Shown piece after piece: positions 6,353 to 12,672 of a stretch of DNA of 12,672 nt. Both the position numbers and the translations under genes were made by a program. Positions within the stretch are counted from its first letter, which is position 1. Every line of letters starts with the position of its first letter. The DNA lies in contig NZ_CAMLGT010000095.1 of NCBI RefSeq assembly GCF_946479605.1, forward strand, positions 1-12,672. Direction: 5' to 3'. The notes beneath the pieces are model-generated. The model was not told the origin of the DNA and searched no databases. It was given only the letters and a program-made list of their open reading frames with translations. The DNA comes from an uncultured Lacibacter sp. GTDB lineage: Bacteria; Bacteroidota; Bacteroidia; Chitinophagales; Chitinophagaceae.

Positions 6353-7408
6353 TTAGCTAATAAATCCCAATGCTTTGATCAACTCTTCCGGCAGCTTGGG
6401 CAATTTCCTCCGTTCAATCAAATAAGTTGAGAGTGAAGCAAGGTCTTTAAAGATGTAATGCTGTTGAACTGCACCTTCCAGATAACCTGCACCACTTGTA
6501 TTGCCAGTGCCTACACGCATACCAATCATACGACGCACCATCACATAATGTTTATGTCGCCAGCCTGCCAGCCAATGATCAATTTCAATTAAGGTATCAA
6601 GAATCTGAAATGAAGTTTGAAACACCGGAAAATCCCTGTACAGCATAATGAATAAGGCGCTACGCATAGCTGCATCACTAAACGAACCGTCGGCTTGTTT
6701 TTCCTGTATGAACTGTGTATCAAAATCACCCAGCTTATGCTGCTCACGTTCCGTTAAACTGTTTGCATAAATGCTGCGGTAATCATTCCAGAACGGATGA
6801 AGTGCTGTTGATGGAAATTGTGCAACATAACCTTTCCAGAATTTTTCATCAAAGAACGGCATACGCTCCAGCCATTGATTTATTAGTTGCAGAATGGTTT
6901 GTGATGCTTCAATGGAATTGATCTCGTTAAAATCATTCTGTGCAAAACCTCCTTCGTTGGTGCGTTTATAATAATCATGCTGATGGCGTTTTTCCATCTT
7001 TAACCCAAGCGTTGCTTCAATTAAACGAAACTGCTTGCTTTGAAACCCTGAAGCAGGAGTGAGGAGGTTACGGAACTCCAGGAAATCCATAGGCGTCATT
7101 GTATCAAGAACTGTTACCTGCTGGTTCAGCAAAGCAAGGATTGTTGTTACACGCTTCAACCGGTGGCGGCAAAGGTTCAGGTCTTCACTGTTATCATCCA
7201 CTTTTTCTTTGCTGAACACTTTCTTTACAAAGTCCAGTTCAAACAGTATCTGTTTAAACCAAAGTTCATACGCCTGGTGTATAATTATGAACAACATTTC
7301 ATCATGTGCAGGTTCTTGTCCTTCTGCAAAGCTTAAAGGATGCTGACTGTCGAGAATTTTTTCCAATTGCAAATAAGAAGGGTAGTACTGTCCGTTATCA
7401 GGTTTCAT
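6353..7408 (-). CDS. kynA: Tryptophan 2,3-dioxygenase
   Basis: This heme enzyme opens the indole ring of L-tryptophan with O2 to give N-formylkynurenine, the first step of kynurenine-type tryptophan breakdown. It is cytoplasmic and normally tetrameric. The 351 residues carry the hallmark stretch HDEMLFIIIHQAYELWFKQ (35-53) with the active-site histidine H44. SGFQSKQFRLIE follows, in which R128 matches the arginine that binds the substrate carboxylate. WRHKHYVMVRRMIG contains the probable proximal heme ligand H287. GTGNTSGAGYL (300-310) is the GTGGSSG-type substrate loop, here with N303 and T304. The protein is longer than the Xanthomonas enzyme, with extra sequence around 185-250, and it ends with the usual LSTYLIERR motif. 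No kynB, kynU or other pathway gene is adjacent. The other steps must be encoded elsewhere or be absent. Confidence 0.95.
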   Translation of the reverse strand: MKPDNGQYYPSYLQLEKILDSQHPLSFAEGQEPAHDEMLFIIIHQAYELWFKQILFELDFVKKVFSKEKVDDNSEDLNLCRHRLKRVTTILALLNQQVTVLDTMTPMDFLEFRNLLTPASGFQSKQFRLIEATLGLKMEKRHQHDYYKRTNEGGFAQNDFNEINSIEASQTILQLINQWLERMPFFDEKFWKGYVAQFPSTALHPFWNDYRSIYANSLTEREQHKLGDFDTQFIQEKQADGSFSDAAMRSALFIMLYRDFPVFQTSFQILDTLIEIDHWLAGWRHKHYVMVRRMIGMRVGTGNTSGAGYLEGAVQQHYIFKDLASLSTYLIERRKLPKLPEELIKALGFIS

Positions 7409-7425
7409 GTGCTTTCTTTATGCGG

Positions 7426-7433
7426 CAAGGTTA
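7426..7433 (-). promoter_or_regulatory. Possible -7 promoter element of kynA (TAACCTTG on the minus strand)
   Basis: Read on the minus strand, TAACCTTG differs from TAnnTTTG at one base and lies 17 bases upstream of the kynA ATG (7408). No convincing -33 element is visible. It sits in the 164-base divergent spacer shared with the PorG-like gene. Confidence 0.3.
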
Positions 7434-7550
7434 AGAAATTTCGGCAACATCAGTTATTACACGAAAGCCCAAAACCATTTCTGCAAACCTGCATACGATT
7501 TCTACCCGTTCTGTCGTTTCTTTGCCGTGTACCTTGTGTAAGACTGGCTT

Positions 7551-7558
7551 TATTTTTG
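7551..7558 (+). promoter_or_regulatory. -7 promoter element (TATTTTTG) of the PorG-like gene
   Basis: TATTTTTG matches TAnnTTTG exactly and ends 14 bases before the ATG at 7573. TTTG at 7521-7524 is the nearest -33 candidate, but the 26-base spacing is long. The motif's position supports the start at 7573 over one at 7522, which would put the promoter inside the gene. Confidence 0.45.
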
Positions 7559-7572
7559 CAAAACAAATTACC

Positions 7573-8451
7573 ATGCACAAGAAATTCATCTTAACCATAC
7601 TTTCTGCTGTAACATTTACAGCTTTAACAGCACAGGATTTACGATTGAACCTTTTTGGAGGAATGGCCAATTACAATGGCGATCTTCAATCGAAACCAAT
7701 CACTTTTCAGCAGGCAAAATACAGTGTGGGTTTATGGGCCAGTTATGATCTCAATCCCTACATCATGCTGCGTGGTGGTTTGCATTTTGCAAAAGTGAGT
7801 GCCGAAGACAGGTTTCAAACCAATCCGCAAAACCAGTTACGCAATCTCAGCTTTCAAACCAATATTTATGAATTACACGCCGGTGCTGAATATCATTTTC
7901 TCGGCATGACCGACCGGGTATTTTCGCCTTATGTGTTTGGTGCATTGGCGGCATTCCATTACAACCCTTATACGTTCGACCGCACCGGCAATAAAGTATT
8001 TCTGAAACCATTGTCAACAGAAGGACAAGGCCTGGCCGGCTACCCCGATCGTCAGCCATACAGTTTAACACAGTTTACAGTTCCATTAGGTGTTGGAGTA
8101 AGGATGGTGTTAACCGACAGGATAGATGTGGGTGTTGAATTTGGCTACCGCAAAACCTTTACGGATTATATGGATGATGTGAGCCGTTCGTATGTTGACC
8201 AGGCGGTATTGCTTGCATCACGTGGACCCAAAGCCGTGGAAATGGCATTCCGCACACCGGAGTTGGCAGGTCATAATACAGATCCATACCCGGTTGATCT
8301 GGAAAAAAGAGGCGGTTCTGAATACAAAGACAACTATTATTTTCTGGGGCTTACTTTAACTTACCGTATTACCGGGGGCGACCGCTCCAGCGGCCGTTCA
8401 GGCGGTGGAAGAAAACGCTCCAGCCTTGGCTGTCCCACCAATGTTTTTTAA
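7573..8451 (+). CDS. DUF6089 / PorG-like outer-membrane beta-barrel protein
   Basis: The 292-residue protein has a signal peptide (residues 1 to about 20, ending FTALTAQ) followed by alternating amphipathic strands of an 8-stranded type barrel (for example LRLNLFGGMANYNGDL, YSVGLWASYDL and IDVGVEFGYRKTF). Family-like phrases are FGGMANYNGDL near the N-terminus, LSTEGQGL (147-154) and RKTFTDYMDDVS (193-204). These are characteristic of the DUF6089 proteins related to PorG, an outer-membrane component of the type IX secretion system in Porphyromonas. A direct T9SS role here is inference, as Bacteroidota can carry several paralogues. After the last strand (LGLTLTYRI) there is a Gly/Ser/Arg-rich tail ending in SLGCPTNVF, with a lone cysteine at residue 287. 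The gene is divergent from kynA and is followed 152 bases later by gyrA. Confidence 0.8.
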   Translation: MHKKFILTILSAVTFTALTAQDLRLNLFGGMANYNGDLQSKPITFQQAKYSVGLWASYDLNPYIMLRGGLHFAKVSAEDRFQTNPQNQLRNLSFQTNIYELHAGAEYHFLGMTDRVFSPYVFGALAAFHYNPYTFDRTGNKVFLKPLSTEGQGLAGYPDRQPYSLTQFTVPLGVGVRMVLTDRIDVGVEFGYRKTFTDYMDDVSRSYVDQAVLLASRGPKAVEMAFRTPELAGHNTDPYPVDLEKRGGSEYKDNYYFLGLTLTYRITGGDRSSGRSGGGRKRSSLGCPTNVF

Positions 8452-8485
8452 CCTTTTTTACCCTATAAAATCAGTCTTCGTTTTC

Positions 8486-8494
8486 TTATCCACA
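8486..8494 (+). promoter_or_regulatory. Exact DnaA-box consensus TTATCCACA upstream of gyrA
   Basis: TTATCCACA is identical to the strong E. coli DnaA box and lies in the 152-base spacer between the PorG-like gene and gyrA, about 70 bases before the gyrA -7 element. Only one box is seen, so this is not evidence for an origin. DnaA control of gyrA is possible, but a chance match is not excluded. The CTGTT-GAAA-AACAG mini-hairpin at 8507-8520 follows it. Confidence 0.4.
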
Positions 8495-8565
8495 AATGGC
8501 AATAATCTGTTGAAAAACAGTTGAAATAATCGCTGTTTTTTCACCGGCATCCACCTGCTTTTCGG

Positions 8566-8573
8566 TATCTTTG
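8566..8573 (+). promoter_or_regulatory. -7 promoter element (TATCTTTG) of gyrA
   Basis: TATCTTTG, identical to the element before the cysteine desulfurase gene, ends 30 bases before the gyrA ATG. A T-rich run at 8536-8541 occupies the approximate -33 position without a clear TTTG. Confidence 0.5.
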
Positions 8574-8603
8574 GCCGCTTCATTTCAAGCGACATTTTAA
8601 GCT

Positions 8604-11213
8604 ATGGATCAAACAGAAAATACAATGGAAAACGGTCAGGATAAAAACGGCCGCATAATTCCTGTCAACATTGAAGAACAAATGAAAACGGCCTACATCG
8701 ACTATTCTATGTCGGTGATTGTTGGCCGTGCTTTACCCGATGTAAGAGATGGTTTAAAACCCGTTCATCGACGCATTTTGTATGCCATGAACGAACTGGG
8801 TTTGCAATACAACAAAGCCTACAAGAAAAGTGCAAGAGTAGTGGGTGAGGTATTGGGTAAATACCATCCGCATGGCGACAGTTCGGTGTACGACGCCATG
8901 GTGCGTATGGCACAGGAGTGGAGCATGCGTTACACATTGGTTGATGGCCAGGGTAACTTTGGTAACCAGGATGGTGATGGTCCGGCAGCTATGCGTTATA
9001 CTGAGGTGCGTATGGAACGGCTTACAGAAAACATGCTGGCCGATATTGAAAAAGAAACAGTTGACTTTCAGAATAACTTCGATGATTCAGAAAGGGAACC
9101 ATCTGTTTTACCCACACGTATTCCGCAATTATTGGTAAACGGTTCAAGTGGTATTGCCGTGGGTATGGCCACCAATATGATGCCACATAACCTTAGCGAA
9201 GTGATTGATGGCTGCGTAGCGTTTATTGACAACCGTGAGATCAGCATTGAAGAGTTGATGAAATATGTAAAAGCGCCTGACTTCCCTACTGCCGGAACAA
9301 TTTTCGGTATGGAGGGCATCAAGGCTGCTTATCATTTTGGACGTGGCAGGGTGGTACTCCGTGGTAAGCTGAGTGTGGAAACCAAAACCAGCGGTCGTGA
9401 ACAGATCATCATTACCGAAGTGCCTTACCAGGTAAACCGTGATGCATTGACTGATAAGATCGGGCAACTGGTAAATGATAAAATCATTGAAGGCATTGTT
9501 CATGTAAACAATGAAAGTAACCAGAAAGAAGGTACACGTATTGTGGTTGATCTGAAGCGTGATGCTGTAGCAAACGTGATCATCAACCAGTTATTCAAAT
9601 ACACCGAACTGCAAACATCATACGGCATCAACAACGTGGCATTGGTAAAAGGCCGTCCACGTACGTTGAACCTGAAGGATATGATCTCTGAGTTCGTTGA
9701 ATTCCGTCACGAAGTTGTGGTACGTCGTACCAAGTACGAACTGCGTAAAGCACAGGAGCGTGCACACATTTTGCAAGGTTACCTTATTGCACTGGATCAT
9801 CTTGATGAAGTAATTGCATTGATCCGCAGCTCAGCCACACCGGAGATCGCAAAAGACAACCTTATTAATGCAGGATGGGGCCTTGATGAAATTCAGGCAA
9901 AAGCCATCCTTGAATTACGTCTTCAGCGTTTAACAGGTATGGAGCGTGATAAGATCAAACAGGAATATGATGAACTCATGAAACTGATCGCTCACCTGAA
10001 TGAACTCTTATCAAACGAAGGCATGCGTTTCGACCTTATTAAAACCGAACTGCAGGAAGTAAAAGACAAGTTTGGTGATGAACGTAAAACAGAGATCACT
10101 TATTTAGATAATGAAGTGCGTATTGAAGACCTCATCAAAGAAGAAGATGTGGTGATCACCATTTCACATCACGGTTATGTGAAACGTACTTCTGCTACCG
10201 AATACCGCCAGCAAAAACGTGGCGGACGTGGAGCCATTGGCAGCAAAACAAGAGAAGAAGATTATGTAGAACATCTGTTTGTTGCATCTACACATCATAC
10301 CCTGTTATTCTTTACAGAAAAGGGTAGATGCTATTGGTTGAAATCATACGAAATACCTGAAGGCGATAAAACCAGCAAAGGCCGTGCTATACAAAATCTG
10401 ATGCAATTACCGCCGGATGATAAGGTGAGAGCAATCATTGATGTAGCTAATCTTGACGATGAGGAATTTGTAAAGAATCACTACATTGTACTTTGTACAA
10501 GAAAAGGTATCATTAAGAAAACGCTTTTGGAAGACTTTAGCAGACGCCGTGCAACCGGTGTAAATGCCATCACCATCGTTGAAGGTGATCAGTTACTGGA
10601 AGCAAAAATGACCGATGGAAACAGTGAGATCATGATGGCAGTAAAGAGCGGTCGTGCAATCCGTTTCCCTGAAGAGAAAGTAAGACCAACCGGCCGTGGT
10701 GCAATTGGCGTAGCTGGTATTGAAGTGGATGATGAAAAAGATGAAGTGGTTGGTATGATTTGTGTAAACAAGGAAGACACTTCACGTACAGTACTGGTGG
10801 TGAGTGAAAAAGGATATGGCAAGCGTACAGCAGTTGATGAATACCGTATTACCAACCGTGGCGGCAAAGGTGTAAAAACCATCAGCGTTACGGAAAAAAC
10901 AGGTTCTTTGGTTGGTATGCTTGAAGTAACGGAGAAAGAAGATCTGATGATCAGTTGTAAAAGCGGCATCACCATCCGTATGAAAGTAAATCAGATCAGT
11001 GAACAGGGGCGTGCTACGCAAGGTGTAAAACTGATTCGTGTAGATGAAGGCGATGAGATTGCAGCCATCACACGTTTGGATGAAGAAGAAGAGGTAGCCG
11101 AAGTTACAGATGCAACTGAAGTAACAACAGAAGCATCTGATACTACTGAAAATACTGATACAAATCCATCAGCACCAACCGACGAAACACCTGAACCGAC
11201 AGACAATCAGTAA
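8604..11213 (+). CDS. gyrA: DNA gyrase subunit A
   Basis: GyrA is the DNA cutting and rejoining subunit of gyrase (A2B2), which introduces negative supercoils using ATP. The protein has 869 residues. The winged-helix/tower breakage-reunion domain begins at [10 protein letters not shown]. The catalytic tyrosine is Y132 in [10 protein letters not shown]. The quinolone-resistance region reads [10 protein letters not shown], with serine and aspartate (S93, D97) at the positions equivalent to E. coli S83 and D87, so the two best-known resistance changes are absent. The GyrA box is QKRGGRG (537-543), close to the usual QRRGGKG. It lies in the C-terminal pinwheel domain that wraps DNA and separates GyrA from ParC. 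A 45-residue acidic, Thr-rich tail (825-869) follows the last blade. The gene has its own -7 element and probably shares a transcript with the TPR gene 28 bases downstream. gyrB is not in the window. Confidence 0.97.
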   Translation: MDQTENTMENGQDKNGRIIPVNIEEQMKTAYIDYSMSVIVGRALPDVRDGLKPVHRRILYAMNELGLQYNKAYKKSARVVGEVLGKYHPHGDSSVYDAMVRMAQEWSMRYTLVDGQGNFGNQDGDGPAAMRYTEVRMERLTENMLADIEKETVDFQNNFDDSEREPSVLPTRIPQLLVNGSSGIAVGMATNMMPHNLSEVIDGCVAFIDNREISIEELMKYVKAPDFPTAGTIFGMEGIKAAYHFGRGRVVLRGKLSVETKTSGREQIIITEVPYQVNRDALTDKIGQLVNDKIIEGIVHVNNESNQKEGTRIVVDLKRDAVANVIINQLFKYTELQTSYGINNVALVKGRPRTLNLKDMISEFVEFRHEVVVRRTKYELRKAQERAHILQGYLIALDHLDEVIALIRSSATPEIAKDNLINAGWGLDEIQAKAILELRLQRLTGMERDKIKQEYDELMKLIAHLNELLSNEGMRFDLIKTELQEVKDKFGDERKTEITYLDNEVRIEDLIKEEDVVITISHHGYVKRTSATEYRQQKRGGRGAIGSKTREEDYVEHLFVASTHHTLLFFTEKGRCYWLKSYEIPEGDKTSKGRAIQNLMQLPPDDKVRAIIDVANLDDEEFVKNHYIVLCTRKGIIKKTLLEDFSRRRATGVNAITIVEGDQLLEAKMTDGNSEIMMAVKSGRAIRFPEEKVRPTGRGAIGVAGIEVDDEKDEVVGMICVNKEDTSRTVLVVSEKGYGKRTAVDEYRITNRGGKGVKTISVTEKTGSLVGMLEVTEKEDLMISCKSGITIRMKVNQISEQGRATQGVKLIRVDEGDEIAAITRLDEEEEVAEVTDATEVTTEASDTTENTDTNPSAPTDETPEPTDNQ

Positions 11214-11241
11214 AAAACAATAAAACACAAAAAATAAAGAG

Positions 11242-12507
11242 ATGAAAAAATTTCTTTTCTCAGCGATTGCTGCGCTGTTTGTACTTGGTCTTTCTGCGCA
11301 GGATGTAAAGAAAATCCGTAATGCCTACGATAAAAAAGACTGGGCAAAGGCAAAAGAAGCAGTAGACCTTGCTTTGGCAAACGAAAAAGAACAAAAGAAC
11401 TGGGAAGCCTGGTATTATAAAGGATTGGTGTATGGACAAATTGCCAAAGATGCCAACCTGAAAGCCTCTGTTCCTGATGCATGGATGCAATCGTTCGAAG
11501 CTTATCAAAAAGCAATGGAGCTTGATGCGAAACAGGCTGAAGTGTACATGATGACCCGCCAGTACCCGGTTTTTGAAAACTACCTGGAACTGCAGAAAGA
11601 AGCAAACCAGTTATACAACAGCGGTAACTACCAGGGCGCTTTGGATAATTACAAAAAAGCCGACCAGGTTGGCCGTTTCATTTTCAAGAACAAATGGGCG
11701 TTAAGCGAAGTTGATACCATTTTGTATTACTACGCCGGTGCAGCTGCTATGCAACTGGAAAACAAAGAAGAAACCATTTCTTTCTTTAAAAAGCTGGCCG
11801 ATGTAAACATTGGCGGCGAAGGTTTTGATGTAGTTTACCGTTATCTTACTTATTACTACGATAAAGAAAAGAATACCGAGCTGGCAAAGAAATATGCTGA
11901 AGCCGGACGTAAACTGTATCCAAACGATACTTACTACGATCGTTTAGATCTGGACAAAATGCGCCGAGCTGGTGCTGATGCACTGGATATCTTCAAAAAG
12001 TACGAAGGCATCATGGCGCTTGATCCAAAAGATTATGAGATACGTTATGACTATGCAGCTGAGATCTTTAACTGGATCTATATGGATTCAAAAGCAACAG
12101 CTGAGCAAAAACCGGCTTATTTCGAAAAGATCATTTCCACGCTTAAGAACGCCATCCAGATCGACCCGAAACAGGCTGATGCACATTTGCTGATGGGTAA
12201 AACTTATTTCAATGAAGCTGCCTTTATGCAGGATGAGCTGAAAAAGATCAAGGGCACAACGCCTGCTGATACGCAGAAGAAAACAGACATGAAGAAACAA
12301 ATGGAAGAACGCATGAAAGAAGCGCTTCCTCATTTGGATAATTCATTGGCTATTTACTCAGCTATGACTGCTGATCAGCTGAAAGACAAACGCACAAAAA
12401 ACGAATACAAATCAACTTTGTACCTATTAACGGAAGCACATCGTTTCCTTGGCAATAAAGACAAAGAGAAAGAATTCGATGCAAAATACCAGGCACTGAA
12501 TCAATAA
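11242..12507 (+). CDS. Secreted tetratricopeptide-repeat (TPR) protein, function unknown
   Basis: The 421-residue protein has a signal peptide (MKKFLFSAIAALFVLGLSAQ, cleavage near residue 18-20) and then an almost all-helical TPR array, so it should act in the periplasm or on the outer membrane. TPR-like helix pairs are visible at about 53-97 (WYYKGLVYGQIA to FEAYQKAMELDAK), 116-143 (LQKEANQLYNSGNYQGALDNYKKA), 160-190 (LYYYAGAAAMQLENKEETISFFKK), 265-309 and 311-357, the last including LLMGKTYFNEAA. The charged segment 331-357 (many K, E and M) may extend as a coiled coil. TPR proteins usually bind partner proteins; no enzyme motif is seen. It follows gyrA by 28 bases with no promoter or terminator between, and its end is marked by a clear terminator. 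It is therefore likely the second gene of a gyrA transcript, although no functional link to gyrase is evident. Confidence 0.82.
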   Translation: MKKFLFSAIAALFVLGLSAQDVKKIRNAYDKKDWAKAKEAVDLALANEKEQKNWEAWYYKGLVYGQIAKDANLKASVPDAWMQSFEAYQKAMELDAKQAEVYMMTRQYPVFENYLELQKEANQLYNSGNYQGALDNYKKADQVGRFIFKNKWALSEVDTILYYYAGAAAMQLENKEETISFFKKLADVNIGGEGFDVVYRYLTYYYDKEKNTELAKKYAEAGRKLYPNDTYYDRLDLDKMRRAGADALDIFKKYEGIMALDPKDYEIRYDYAAEIFNWIYMDSKATAEQKPAYFEKIISTLKNAIQIDPKQADAHLLMGKTYFNEAAFMQDELKKIKGTTPADTQKKTDMKKQMEERMKEALPHLDNSLAIYSAMTADQLKDKRTKNEYKSTLYLLTEAHRFLGNKDKEKEFDAKYQALNQ

Positions 12508-12524
12508 ACATTCAGAACGTTCAA

Positions 12525-12559
12525 AAGAAAGCCCCGACATTAATCGTCGGGGCTTTCTT
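12525..12559 (+). terminator. Intrinsic terminator after the TPR gene
   Basis: AAGAAAGCCCCGAC (12525-12538) pairs perfectly with GTCGGGGCTTTCTT (12546-12559) around a seven-base loop, and the T-rich TTATTATATTT follows. The 14-bp GC-rich stem starts 17 bases after the stop codon. It ends the likely gyrA-TPR transcript before the next gene. Confidence 0.9.
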
Positions 12560-12589
12560 ATTATATTTAAACAACAAGATAATTTACTT

Positions 12590-12672
12590 ATGTCATTGAA
12601 ATTGAACATATCAACATTTGGTAAAGAAGAAAACAAAGGCAACGTTTTAACCCGGACTGAAGCCTTTGACCT
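12590..12672 (+). CDS. Start of an unrecognised gene, truncated by the window end
   Basis: An ATG at 12590, 30 bases after the terminator, opens a frame that runs without a stop to the window end (27 complete codons). It begins MSLKLNISTFGKEENKGNVL and continues TRTEAFD. There is no signal peptide and the residues are mostly polar, suggesting a cytoplasmic protein. The fragment is too short for me to assign a family. The coding call rests on the position after a terminator and on plausible codon use. Confidence 0.5.
   Translation, partial: MSLKLNISTFGKEENKGNVLTRTEAFD

Noticed and set aside
7522..7572. Upstream in-frame ATG for the PorG-like protein
   Set aside because: It would bury the signal peptide behind 17 residues and place the TATTTTTG promoter element inside the gene. 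The start at 7573 gives a normal signal peptide.
8452..8603. Replication origin between the PorG-like gene and gyrA
   Set aside because: Only one DnaA box is visible, there is no cluster of boxes or clear unwinding region, and dnaA, dnaN and gyrB are not nearby.
8845..11206. Open frames on both strands lying within gyrA
   Set aside because: They are shadows of the gyrA reading frame, with no family-like sequence, no promoter and no conserved features.
8604..11213. ParC (topoisomerase IV subunit A) as an alternative to GyrA
   Set aside because: A GyrA box (QKRGGRG) and a full-length C-terminal wrapping domain are present.
1..12672. A new multi-gene defence or secretion system
   Set aside because: The recognisable genes are housekeeping or single envelope genes with separate promoters and terminators. 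There are no mobile-element markers, toxin-antitoxin pairs or defence-like domains.

Overview
The window looks like a chromosomal segment of a Bacteroidota bacterium, most probably from the Chitinophagaceae or a close relative. This rests on protein signatures: a protein with a C-terminal type IX secretion (T9SS) sorting domain, a DUF6089/PorG-like outer-membrane protein, a lipoprotein with charged residues after its lipid cysteine, and Bacteroidota-style promoter motifs (TAnnTTTG) in place of obvious Shine-Dalgarno sites. The genus assignment is inference. Base and codon use look uniform. I see no integrase, transposase, tRNA, rRNA or CRISPR array.

Layout from left to right. Positions 2-103 hold the last 33 codons of a 3'-5' exonuclease, followed by holA (DNA polymerase III delta) on the same strand. 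Next comes a phosphohexose mutase of the GlmM type, a perfect 19-bp hairpin, and a NifS/IscS-type cysteine desulfurase. The desulfurase converges, with a 5-base gap, on a minus-strand gene for a secreted plastocyanin-like copper protein carrying a T9SS sorting domain. Divergent from that lies a GH13 amylase-family lipoprotein with a 63-residue two-helix membrane protein just behind it. A bidirectional terminator separates these from minus-strand kynA (tryptophan 2,3-dioxygenase). Divergent from kynA is the PorG-like outer-membrane protein. Then come gyrA and, 28 bases later, a secreted TPR protein that ends at a clear terminator. The window closes with the first 27 codons of an unrecognised gene.

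The genes are mostly housekeeping or single-gene units and do not form one pathway. Replication is represented twice (exonuclease/holA and gyrA). Cell-surface biology is represented by the T9SS cargo, the PorG-like protein and the GH13 lipoprotein. I did not find a convincing new multi-gene system. The items most worth a second look are the T9SS-sorted cupredoxin, the 19-bp perfect hairpin after glmM, the nested ATACCT repeats just upstream of holA, and the exact DnaA box upstream of gyrA.
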